This document shows, piece by piece, positions 1-7,486 of a stretch of DNA of 64,000 nt. The position numbers and the translations under genes are program-made. The DNA comes from Streptomyces sp. VRA16 Mangrove soil. GTDB lineage: Bacteria; Actinomycetota; Actinomycetes; Streptomycetales; Streptomycetaceae. Location: assembly GCF_017377775.1 (NCBI RefSeq), contig NZ_JAFVLN010000011.1, forward strand, positions 1 to 64,000. Reading direction: 5' to 3'. The stretch's first letter is position 1. The number at the start of each line of letters is the position of its first letter. The notes beneath the pieces were generated by a model, which worked only from the letters and a program-made list of their open reading frames with translations, was not told where the DNA came from and did not search any database.

Positions 1-18
1 CCCGCCCCCGCCCCCGCA

Positions 19-867
19 TCACCCACCGGGCAGACGGGAAGGTGAAGGCCCCCGGCCCCGCGCATACCGCCCCGGCGGCACCCCCACCACCCGCTTGAAG
101 TGCCGCGTCAGATGCGACTGGTCGTAGAACCCGACGTCCACCGCCACGGCCCCGGCCGACTGCCCGGCCAGCAAGAGCCGCCGCGCCCGGTCCACCCGCC
201 GCGCCATCAGGTACTGATGCGGAGCGATCCCGTACGCCGCGCTGAACGACCGCACCAGATGCGCCGGATGAGCACCCAGGGCCCCCGCCGCCTCCTCCAG
301 CTCGACCCCCTCGACCACTCGCGCGTCGAGCAACTGCCGCAGCCGGTCGGCCAGTCGGCGGTCGGCAGCGGACCGCCCCGCCTCGACGAGTCCCGGTCGC
401 AACCGCTCCCGCAGCCGCTCGCCCACGAGCGCGAGCCGCGCCGCCGCCTCCAGTTCGTCGCCGGGGCGGGCCAGTACCGTGTGCAGCTGCCCGATCCGGT
501 GCCGCAGCAACGGATCGACCAGGTCGGGGGAGTCGGCGGCGGCCCCGACGTACGACGTGTCGAGAAGCCCGGACTCCGACGCCTCCAGATACAGGACGCG
601 CTTGCGGAACCCGGCGGCCGTCGCCGCCTCGCCGTTGTGCGGGACACCGGGCGGCAGCAGCGAGACGGTGCCGAGCGGGGTGCCGTGCTCGTGCCGCTCC
701 AGGTCGTAGCGGACCGCGCCCTCGTCGACGATCAGCAGCGTCCAGGTGTCGTGGACGTGCATGGGGTACGCGTGCTGCGTGAAGCGGGCGTGGAAGACCT
801 CCGTGACGCCCTTGACCTGCGGGCGCCACGCGGTGATCTCCTCGGAGGGAGCGCTGCGGGCCGCCAT
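19..867 (-). CDS. AraC-family transcriptional regulator
   Basis: Predicted cytoplasmic DNA-binding regulator of 282 residues. The first half has a cupin-like sensor fold (HDTWTLLIVDEGAVRYDLE, then LLPPGVPHNGE). The last hundred residues carry the two helix-turn-helix units of AraC proteins, with the family ending VDVGFYDQSHLTRHFKRVVG and PGRYARG. I chose the ATG at 867 because the cupin domain begins shortly after it; a longer reading upstream is out of character. It is divergent from the DUF2000 gene with under 50 bp between starts, so it may control that gene, itself, or both. The ligand is unknown. Family assignment is firm; target is inference. Confidence 0.9.
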   Translation of the reverse strand: MAARSAPSEEITAWRPQVKGVTEVFHARFTQHAYPMHVHDTWTLLIVDEGAVRYDLERHEHGTPLGTVSLLPPGVPHNGEAATAAGFRKRVLYLEASESGLLDTSYVGAAADSPDLVDPLLRHRIGQLHTVLARPGDELEAAARLALVGERLRERLRPGLVEAGRSAADRRLADRLRQLLDARVVEGVELEEAAGALGAHPAHLVRSFSAAYGIAPHQYLMARRVDRARRLLLAGQSAGAVAVDVGFYDQSHLTRHFKRVVGVPPGRYARGRGPSPSRLPGG

Positions 868-916
868 GCAAAGAACGTACAAGACGAGGACCCGGCCCGC
901 GCGGGAGTCTCGGACC

Positions 917-1360
917 ATGAACACCGAGCCCCCTGCCGACCAGCAGCCCGTCCGCTTCGACACCAAGATCGCCGTCCTGCTCCGGGACGACCTGGAGACC
1001 TGGCAGCGCCTGAACGTCACCGCGTTCCTCGTCAGCGGCCTCGGCACCCAGGTCCCCGAAGTGATCGGCGCACCGTACGAGGACGCCGACGGCACCCCGT
1101 ACCTGCCGATGTTCCGCCAGCCGGTACTGGTCTTCGAAGGCGGCAAGGAGACCCTGACCGCCGCCCACACGAAGGCCCTGCAACGGGCGCTGCCCCGCGC
1201 CGTGTTCACCGCCGACCTCTTCGCCACCGGCAACGACCGCGACAACCGCGCCGCGGTGAAGGCCGTCGGCTCCGGCGACCTGGACCTGGTCGGCATCGCC
1301 GTGCACGGCCCGAAGAACGCCGTCGACAAGATCCTCAAGGGCGCCCGTATGCATCCGTAG
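917..1360 (+). CDS. DUF2000 family protein
   Basis: 147-residue soluble protein resembling the DUF2000 family of uncharacterised small alpha/beta proteins. Visible features are FDTKIAVLLRDDLETWQRLN near the start, LVSGLG near residue 40, and a C-terminal GDLDLVGIAVHGPKNAVDKI. ATG at 917 has a GGGAG ribosome site about ten bases upstream. It lies head-to-head with the AraC-type regulator, and its stop is only 7 bp from the stop of the convergent azlD. No catalytic motif is evident. Function is unknown. Confidence 0.8.
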   Translation: MNTEPPADQQPVRFDTKIAVLLRDDLETWQRLNVTAFLVSGLGTQVPEVIGAPYEDADGTPYLPMFRQPVLVFEGGKETLTAAHTKALQRALPRAVFTADLFATGNDRDNRAAVKAVGSGDLDLVGIAVHGPKNAVDKILKGARMHP

Positions 1361-1373
1361 GCGACCGCTACGG
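1355..1373. terminator. Short bidirectional hairpin between converging genes
   Basis: CCGTAG, seven bases, then CTACGG form a perfect 6-bp stem overlapping the stop codons of the DUF2000 gene and of azlD. It could end transcripts from both sides. The stem is short and has no T tract. Confidence 0.4.
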
Positions 1374-1682
1374 AACCCCGGCGAGGCGCAGCAGCCCGGT
1401 GACCGCCGCCGCCCCCACGACCACCAGGGCGAACGGCGCCCGCCGCCACGCGAGCACCCCGCCCACGAGCACCCCGGCGGGCCGCGCCCACCCGGCGAAC
1501 TCGTGCCCCGCCATCAGCGCCCCGGTGGCGAGCAGCGCGACGAGCAGCACGGTGGCGCCGCTCGTCAGCAACTCCTGCACCCGGTCCGGGAGTCGGACGC
1601 GGCCGTGCAGCAGCGGTCCGGCGAGCCGGAAGGCGTAGGTCCCGGCGGCGAGCACCAGGACGGCGGCCAGCTGCGCGTTCAC
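1368..1682 (-). CDS. azlD: AzlD family branched-chain amino acid exporter small subunit
   Basis: 104-residue membrane protein with about four hydrophobic segments (AAVLVLAAGTYAFRLAGPLL, then TVLLVALLATGALMAG, and two more). It is the small partner of AzlC; such pairs export branched-chain amino acids or their analogues. It starts with GTG at 1682, overlapping the azlC stop by four bases, so the two are translationally coupled. Size and order match the family. The actual substrate cannot be read from the sequence. Confidence 0.88.
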   Translation of the reverse strand: MNAQLAAVLVLAAGTYAFRLAGPLLHGRVRLPDRVQELLTSGATVLLVALLATGALMAGHEFAGWARPAGVLVGGVLAWRRAPFALVVVGAAAVTGLLRLAGVP

Positions 1683-2416
1683 ACCGGCCTCCGGACGAGC
1701 GCCAGGCCCGCCAGTGCGAGCAGCACCGGCACCCCGGTCGGCAGGAACGGTGTCGCGGCGACCGCGATCACGGCCCCGGCCGCCGCGGCCCTGCGCACGC
1801 CGGAGCCGTCGCGCAGCGCGGGCAGCACGAGCGCGAGGAGCACGGCGGGGAAGGCGGCGTCGAGCCCGAACCGGTCCGTGTCGCCGAGCGCGCCGCCGGC
1901 GAGGGCGCCCGCCGCCACGCTCACGTTCCAGGCGACGAACAGCGAGATGCCCGAGAGCCAGAAGGCGGTGCGCCGCTTGCCCGGATCGCTCTGGGCGAGC
2001 ACGAACGCGGCCGTCTCGTCGGTCACCAGATGCGCGCCCACAAGCCGCGCCGGCCAGGACCGCCCGAGCGTGTCGGCGACGGCCAGACTGAAGGCGGCGG
2101 TACGGGTGTTGAGCAGCAGCCCGGTCGCCGCCGCGGCCACGGGCCCGCCCCCGGCGGCCAGCACCCCCACCGCGCTGAACTGGGCGGACCCCGCGAACAC
2201 CAGCAGCGACATCAGCACCGGCAGCCACACCGGAAGCCCGCCCGCGACGGCGATCGCGCCGAACGAGAGCCCCACGACACCGTCGGCGAGACAGACCAGG
2301 GCGACATCACGGATCAGCGGTCGATCGAGCACCCGTGCCCGGGGCGGCCGCGGCCTGCGCGACGTTCGCTCCAGGGGGTCGATCGTTCGGTGTAGCGAAC
2401 GCATAAGGGCGAGCAT
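1679..2416 (-). CDS. azlC: AzlC family branched-chain amino acid permease
   Basis: 245-residue polytopic inner-membrane protein, large subunit of an AzlCD-type exporter. Family markers include DVALVCLADGVVGLSFGAIA, FAGSAQFSAVGVLAAGG and LLLNTRTAAFSLAVAD. ATG at 2416 is given; an in-frame ATG at 2404 is equally possible. The first codons lie within a palindrome (2384-2401) that probably serves as an operator, so a repressor bound there would sit on the start region. It is divergent from an XRE-cupin regulator 118 bp away, a common arrangement in which the regulator controls the transporter. Confidence 0.9.
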   Translation of the reverse strand: MLALMRSLHRTIDPLERTSRRPRPPRARVLDRPLIRDVALVCLADGVVGLSFGAIAVAGGLPVWLPVLMSLLVFAGSAQFSAVGVLAAGGGPVAAAATGLLLNTRTAAFSLAVADTLGRSWPARLVGAHLVTDETAAFVLAQSDPGKRRTAFWLSGISLFVAWNVSVAAGALAGGALGDTDRFGLDAAFPAVLLALVLPALRDGSGVRRAAAAGAVIAVAATPFLPTGVPVLLALAGLALVRRPV

Positions 2417-2449
2417 GCGCGCACCGCCGTACGTTCGTCAAGCCGAACG
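2384..2449. promoter_or_regulatory. Twin 18-bp operators between azlC and the XRE-cupin gene
   Basis: Two perfect palindromes share the rule CGTTCG-N6-CGAACG, at 2384-2401 and 2432-2449, exactly 48 bp apart centre to centre. Extra half-sites lie at 2363-2368 (CGTTCG) and 2465-2470 (CGAACG). A TAGTAT -10-like hexamer follows the second copy at 2451-2456, reading towards the regulator. The layout suggests cooperative autoregulation by the adjacent XRE-cupin protein together with control of azlCD. The repeat is read directly; the binding protein is inferred. Confidence 0.7.
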
Positions 2450-2533
2450 CTAGTATCGACGTACCGAACGATGTGCCCGAGGCCCGAGGCCCGAGGCCCG
2501 TGCGCCGGGGTCGCCGATGGAGGAGCCGCAGCC

Positions 2534-3112
2534 ATGACCGCCCAGCCGGACAGTCCCCGCAGCAACGGCCTGCCTCTCGACCGCATCGCCGCCGCCCTGC
2601 GCCGCGAACGCACCCGCGCCGGGTTCTCCCTCTCCGAGCTGGCCAAGCGCGCCGGCATCGCGAAGTCCACGCTCTCCCAGCTGGAGGCGGCGAACGGCAA
2701 GCCCGGCCTGGAGACGATGTGGGCGCTGAGCGTCGCCCTCGACGTGCCGCCGAGCACGCTCCTCGATCCGCCGCGCCCCGTCGTGCGGGTCGTCCGGGCG
2801 GGCCAGGGCCCGGCCGTCCCCTCCGAGGTGGCCGACTACACCGCGACCCTGCTCTCCGCGAGCCCGCCCGGCGCCCGCCGCGACCTCTACTTCCTCCAGG
2901 TGGAGCCGGGCAGCCCGCGCGACTCCGACCCGCACCACCCCGGCACCACCGAACACCTCGTCGTCGGCGCGGGCCGCGTCCTCGCCGGCCCGCAGGACGA
3001 CCCCGTCGAACTCGGCCCCGGCGACTACCTCTCGTACCCCGGCGACCTCCCGCACACCTGCCGCGCCCTGGAGCCGGGCACCACCTGCGTCCTGGTCATG
3101 CAGCACACCTGA
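2534..3112 (+). CDS. XRE-family regulator with C-terminal cupin domain
   Basis: 192-residue transcription factor. Residues 15-75 form an XRE helix-turn-helix (ALRRERTRAGFSLSELAKRA, then STLSQLEAANGKP). Residues 110-190 form a cupin with the pattern HHPGTTEHLVVGAGRVLAG and LSYPGDLPHTCRA. This architecture usually senses a small molecule, often an amino acid or its derivative, and controls a neighbouring transporter or catabolic gene. ATG at 2534 has a GGAGG ribosome site about eleven bases upstream. It is divergent from azlCD with paired operators between, so it is the likely controller of that exporter. Confidence 0.9.
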   Translation: MTAQPDSPRSNGLPLDRIAAALRRERTRAGFSLSELAKRAGIAKSTLSQLEAANGKPGLETMWALSVALDVPPSTLLDPPRPVVRVVRAGQGPAVPSEVADYTATLLSASPPGARRDLYFLQVEPGSPRDSDPHHPGTTEHLVVGAGRVLAGPQDDPVELGPGDYLSYPGDLPHTCRALEPGTTCVLVMQHT

Positions 3113-3147
3113 CCGCGCCCGGACCAAAGGCGGCCGGGGCAAAAGGC

Positions 3148-3180
3148 AGGAGCCCCGCTGCCTTGCGGCGCGGGGCTCCT
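3148..3180. terminator. Strong hairpin terminator between converging genes
   Basis: AGGAGCCCCGC and GCGGGGCTCCT form a perfect 11-bp stem with an 11-base loop. It lies between the XRE-cupin gene and the convergent cold-shock gene and can serve both. Confidence 0.8.
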
Positions 3181-3223
3181 TGGGTACTGCACTCGGTTCC
3201 GGATCAAGCGATCAGGAGGAAGA

Positions 3224-3427
3224 TCACATGGGGGTGACGTTCTCCGCCTGCGGGCCCTTCGGGCCCTGCGTGACGTCGAAGCTGACGGCCTGGTTCTCCT
3301 CGAGGGAGCGGAAGCCGTTCGCGTTGATCGCCGAGTAGTGGACGAAGACGTCCGGGCCGCCGCCCTCCTGGGCGATGAAGCCGAAGCCCTTTTCAGCGTT
3401 GAACCACTTCACGGTTCCGGTAGCCAT
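3224..3427 (-). CDS. Cold-shock domain protein (CspA family)
   Basis: 67-residue single OB-fold RNA/DNA chaperone. Both nucleic-acid-binding motifs are intact: KGFGFI (RNP1) and DVFVHYSAI (RNP2), preceded by [11 protein letters not shown]. Length is exactly that of the family. ATG at 3427 has a GGAGGG ribosome site. The gene has a long leader, as cold-shock genes often do, and a convergent terminator downstream. It may be constitutive or temperature-controlled; the coding sequence cannot tell. Confidence 0.96.
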   Translation of the reverse strand: MATGTVKWFNAEKGFGFIAQEGGGPDVFVHYSAINANGFRSLEENQAVSFDVTQGPKGPQAENVTPM

Positions 3428-3579
3428 AAGCCCTCCTATGGGCCAAAGGGTCGCCCTGCTCCAGAACCTGCAAATGCGCGAACAACTGCAAAAGTCTGAA
3501 AACGACGAGAGCCCGCGGTCACATGCTCCGCAGGCTCTGTACTGCAAGGGAAACCAAACTGCAACTTGCGGCGAGCCTA
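3428..3579 (-). promoter_or_regulatory. Promoter and about 140-nt leader of the cold-shock gene
   Basis: On the minus strand a TAGGCT -10 hexamer lies at 3579-3574, giving a start near 3567 and a leader of about 140 bases. Four copies of TTGCAG (CTGCAA on the plus strand) start at 3468, 3486, 3542 and 3559, clustered within or at the edge of this leader. Long leaders in csp genes commonly control mRNA stability and translation. The role of the repeated hexamer is unknown. Confidence 0.45.
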
Positions 3580-3701
3580 GCACGCAGGCAGCCGAAAGCA
3601 ATAGAGGGCAAGATCACGTCACCCGGAGGTTTGACGAGTCTCGGATCCGGGTTGACACGGGAGCTCTTGGACCCGGAGCCTGCACCGTATCTCATGGGGT
3701 C

Positions 3702-4598
<897 letters not shown>

Positions 4599-4608
4599 GT
4601 GCCGGCGG

Positions 4609-4679
4609 GGTGTTCACCGGAATTCCGGCCCGGTACTTACGTACCGCTGTGTCCGCTCCATGGAATTCCGGTGAACACC
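4609..4679. repeat. 18-bp perfect inverted repeat with nested hairpin
   Basis: Left arm GGTGTTCACCGGAATTCC at 4609-4626 pairs perfectly with 4662-4679 across a 35-base loop. The loop itself contains a 6-bp hairpin (CGGTAC TTAC GTACCG, 4631-4646), and the left arm includes the 12-bp palindrome CCGGAATTCCGG. It starts 11 bp after the mqnA stop and ends about 120 bp before the kinase gene. It can act as a terminator for mqnA; its length and nesting would also suit an operator or a small non-autonomous mobile element. No clean target duplication flanks it. Confidence 0.8.
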
Positions 4680-4752
4680 GTTGCCGATTTCTCTGATGCG
4701 CAGGTGATATCGCGGTACGGCCAAGGCCATATGAGCCGCGATGCACAGGGCC

Positions 4753-4758
4753 TAGGCT
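4753..4758 (+). promoter_or_regulatory. -10 element for the Ser/Thr kinase gene
   Basis: TAGGCT lies 43 bp before the chosen ATG at 4802, giving a short leader that includes a GGGGGAGG ribosome site. The -35 region is not convincing. Confidence 0.35.
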
Positions 4759-4801
4759 GCTGGGGTGCGTGCCGTCTCGGGACCCGGGGGAGGTTGACAG
4801 C

Positions 4802-6475
4802 ATGCAGCCGCTGCAGGCCGACGAACCGACGACGGTCGGCCCCTACCGCCTCCTGGGCCGCCTCGGACACGGCGGCATGGGCCGGGTCTACCTCGGCCGC
4901 AGCGCGGGCGGGCGCACCGTCGCCGTGAAGATCGTCCATCCGCACTTCGCGCTCGACGACGAGTTCCGGGCGCGCTTCCGGCGCGAGGTGGAGGCGGCGC
5001 GGCGGGTCGGCGGGGCGTGGACCGCGCCGGTGCTCGACGCGGACCCCGAGGCGCCGGTGCCGTGGGTGGCGACCGGGTACGTCGCGGGCCCCGCGCTCTC
5101 CCAGGCGGCCGGTCCCGGCCGGGTGCTGCCCGAGCACTCCGTACGGGTCCTGGGCGCGGGCCTCGCGGAGGCGCTGGCGGCGGTGCACGCCCTGGGCCTC
5201 GTCCACCGGGACGTGAAGCCCAGCAATGTCCTGCTGACCGTCGACGGTCCGCGCCTGATCGACTTCGGCATCGCCCGCGCCACCGACGGCACGGCCTCCC
5301 TCACCTCCACCGGCGTCTCCATCGGCTCGCCCGGCTACATGGCCCCCGAGCAGATCCTCGGCAAGGGTGTCACCGGTGCCTCCGACGTCTTCTCGCTGGG
5401 CGCGGTGCTCGCGTACGCGGCGACGGGGGAGTCCCCCTTCCCCGGGGACTCGTCGGCGGCGCTCCTCTACAAGGTCGTCCACGAGGAACCCGAACTGGGC
5501 GCCCTGGACGGCGAGGTGCGGGACGTGATCGCCGGGTGTCTGGCGAAGGAGGCGTCCGCCCGGCCCGCACCGGAGGAGGTGGCGCGCCGCCTGGCACCCG
5601 AAGGAGCGGGCCCACTCGTCGCGGCGGGCTGGCTGCCGGGGCGACTGGTCGAGCAGGTCTCGCGCAACGCCGTACGGCTCCTGGACCTGGAGGGCACCGA
5701 TCCGGCGACGGGCCCGGTGGGCTTCAGCAGCCCCGCCGTCACGGTCACCCCCGCCGGCCCCGCGGGCGTCTTCGGCCCGCCGGACCCGGCCTACGCGGCG
5801 GTCCCGCAGCCACGCACCGAGCCACCGGCGGACGCCCCTGTCGAGGACGCCGGGCCCGGCCGTCTGAAGCTCTCCGTGACGGCGGCGTCGACCCCGGCGG
5901 CGGAGAACGGGCGAGGCCGCAGGGTGAGCTGCTCGGTGGCGCTGGCCGTGGCGGGCGCGCTCGCGGCGGTCACGGTGGGCGGGATCCTGGTGGTGAACAT
6001 GCTGCCGGGGGGCTCCGGCGACCAGGGCGGGAGCGCCGACGGGGGACCGGCGCCGCAGTCGTCGGCCTCGGTCTCGGCCACCGCTTCGGCGTCCGCTCCG
6101 GAGACGGCGCAACCGGCCGGTGTCGTAGCGGAGTTCTACCTCGGCGTGTGGGAGGGCAAGGCCACGACCACGGAGCTGGGCGTCCAGTTCGACACCTACC
6201 GCGTCGAGTTGAAGCAGACGGCCGTCGGCAAGCGGCTCGGCACGGTGACCTCGACCGACATCACCGGCAACCGCTGCGTCGACGAACTGACCCTGAAGTC
6301 CGCCACCGCGAAGGAAGTGGTGGCCACCGGCAAGAAGGTCTCCGGCGACGACCTGAAGTGCGCGAGCGGCGCCAGCACCGTGCACCTCACCCGTGACGGA
6401 TCGGGCCTCAAGTACACCTCTGAGTACCCTGACGCGGGCAATCCGACGGCGGACCTGAAGCGAGCGGAGCAGTAG
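4802..6475 (+). CDS. Transmembrane Ser/Thr protein kinase (PknB-like)
   Basis: 557-residue eukaryotic-type protein kinase. The cytoplasmic catalytic domain covers residues 15-270: glycine loop LGHGGMGRVY, Lys43 in AVKIV, catalytic HRDVKPSN with Asp137, and DFG Asp154, so it should be active. A proline-rich juxtamembrane linker follows, then one membrane span near residues 377-401 (VALAVAGALAAVTVGGILVV). A Ser/Ala-rich stalk and a compact extracellular domain of about 110 residues (FYLGVWEGKATTTELGVQF onwards) complete it. There are no PASTA repeats, so the outer domain senses something else. I chose ATG 4802 for its GGGGGAGG ribosome site. A small membrane ORF and an A24 peptidase follow immediately. 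Confidence 0.93.
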   Translation: MQPLQADEPTTVGPYRLLGRLGHGGMGRVYLGRSAGGRTVAVKIVHPHFALDDEFRARFRREVEAARRVGGAWTAPVLDADPEAPVPWVATGYVAGPALSQAAGPGRVLPEHSVRVLGAGLAEALAAVHALGLVHRDVKPSNVLLTVDGPRLIDFGIARATDGTASLTSTGVSIGSPGYMAPEQILGKGVTGASDVFSLGAVLAYAATGESPFPGDSSAALLYKVVHEEPELGALDGEVRDVIAGCLAKEASARPAPEEVARRLAPEGAGPLVAAGWLPGRLVEQVSRNAVRLLDLEGTDPATGPVGFSSPAVTVTPAGPAGVFGPPDPAYAAVPQPRTEPPADAPVEDAGPGRLKLSVTAASTPAAENGRGRRVSCSVALAVAGALAAVTVGGILVVNMLPGGSGDQGGSADGGPAPQSSASVSATASASAPETAQPAGVVAEFYLGVWEGKATTTELGVQFDTYRVELKQTAVGKRLGTVTSTDITGNRCVDELTLKSATAKEVVATGKKVSGDDLKCASGASTVHLTRDGSGLKYTSEYPDAGNPTADLKRAEQ

Positions 6476-6477
6476 CC

Positions 6478-6705
6478 CTGAAGCAGAACCACGCACGGCG
6501 CAACAGTCTCAAGTGGGCCGTTCTGATACCCGTTGCGGCGGTGACCGCCGGATTCCCGTGCCAGTACCCGTACGGAATGCTCTACGTCGGGGCGTTCGCC
6601 GCCCTCGCGGCGCTCGGCGTCGCCGCGACCCTCGTCGGCGGGGTCCGGCGCCGGGGCGGCAGCACGCCGGTGCCCGGCGGGAGTTCGGCCGTCGCGGCCG
6701 CCTGA
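6478..6705 (+). CDS. Small two-span membrane protein with CTG start
   Basis: 75-residue reading frame directly after the kinase stop. The frame is open from 6433 but contains no usable ATG, GTG or TTG near the beginning. A CTG at 6478 has GGAG eight bases upstream, inside the end of the kinase gene, and would give a start of LKQNHARRNSLKWAVLIPVA. Two hydrophobic segments follow (AVLIPVAAVTAGF; MLYVGAFAALAALGVAATLV), then a basic, Gly/Ser-rich tail. It ends two bases before the peptidase start codon, so all three genes are probably co-translated. Codon bias supports coding. No family is recognised; the start is uncertain. Confidence 0.5.
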   Translation: MKQNHARRNSLKWAVLIPVAAVTAGFPCQYPYGMLYVGAFAALAALGVAATLVGGVRRRGGSTPVPGGSSAVAAA

Positions 6706-6706
6706 C

Positions 6707-7417
6707 GTGATGCCACTCATCGGGTCCCCCGCGACGCTGTCCACCGGCGCGCTGATCGCCGTCGCCACCCTCTGGGGCGCCGTCACCGGCGCCCTCCTGC
6801 CGCGCCCCGCGTACCGCCTCTCCGTCGAACCGGACGAACCCTGGCGGCCGGGACCCGGCTGGGCCGGGGTGCGGCCGGGGCCGCCCGCCCCGCTGCTCGC
6901 CGCCGTGACCGCGCTGGTGTGCGCCCTGCTCGCCGCCGCCACCGGCACCCGGCCCGAACTCGGCGCCTGGCTGCTGCTCGCGCCGCTCGGGGTGCTCCTG
7001 GCCACCGTCGACTTCGCCGTGCACCGGCTGCCCGATGTGCTGACCCTGCCGTTCGCGGTCCTGTGCGCGGGCGCGCTGGGGGTGGCAGCGCTGCTGCCCG
7101 AGCCGGGCGGGTCCTGGCGCTCGGCGGGGCTCGGCGCGCTCGGCATGGGCGCCTTCTATCTCGTCCTGCACCTCGCCAACAGCCGCGCCATGGGCTTCGG
7201 CGACGTGAAACTGGCCCTCGGTCTGGGCGCGGCGCTCGGCTGGTACGGGCTCGGCGTGCTGTTCATCGGCGTCTTCGCGGGCGTGCTCCTCAACGGCCTG
7301 TTCGCCCTCGTCCTCGTCGTCGCCCGGCGCGCCGGGCGCAAGACCGAGATCCCGTTCGGCCCGTTCATGCTCCTCGGGGCGTACGCGGGGGTTCTGCTGG
7401 GGGCCCTGGCCGCCTGA
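6707..7417 (+). CDS. A24-family prepilin peptidase-like membrane protease
   Basis: 236-residue polytopic aspartic protease of the type IV prepilin peptidase family. The two catalytic aspartates are visible: Asp102 in DFAVHRLPDVLTLPF and Asp166 in the signature MGFGDVKLAL. The cysteine-bearing N-terminal methylase domain of full PilD is absent, as in TadV/CpaA-type or Gram-positive forms. It begins GTG (6707) or the adjacent ATG (6710), right after the small membrane ORF. No pilin, assembly ATPase or Tad gene lies in the window, so its substrate must be elsewhere or is non-pilin. Confidence 0.85.
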   Translation: MMPLIGSPATLSTGALIAVATLWGAVTGALLPRPAYRLSVEPDEPWRPGPGWAGVRPGPPAPLLAAVTALVCALLAAATGTRPELGAWLLLAPLGVLLATVDFAVHRLPDVLTLPFAVLCAGALGVAALLPEPGGSWRSAGLGALGMGAFYLVLHLANSRAMGFGDVKLALGLGAALGWYGLGVLFIGVFAGVLLNGLFALVLVVARRAGRKTEIPFGPFMLLGAYAGVLLGALAA

Positions 7418-7486
7418 CGTACGCTGAGAATTCAGCTCAGACTCGTACGCAGAGTCGTATTCGATCCTCCGAAAGGGGCCCGCCCG

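Noticed and set aside
4609-4679. Insertion-sequence remnant
   Set aside because: No transposase fragment and no adjacent target duplication; kept as an inverted repeat of unknown type.
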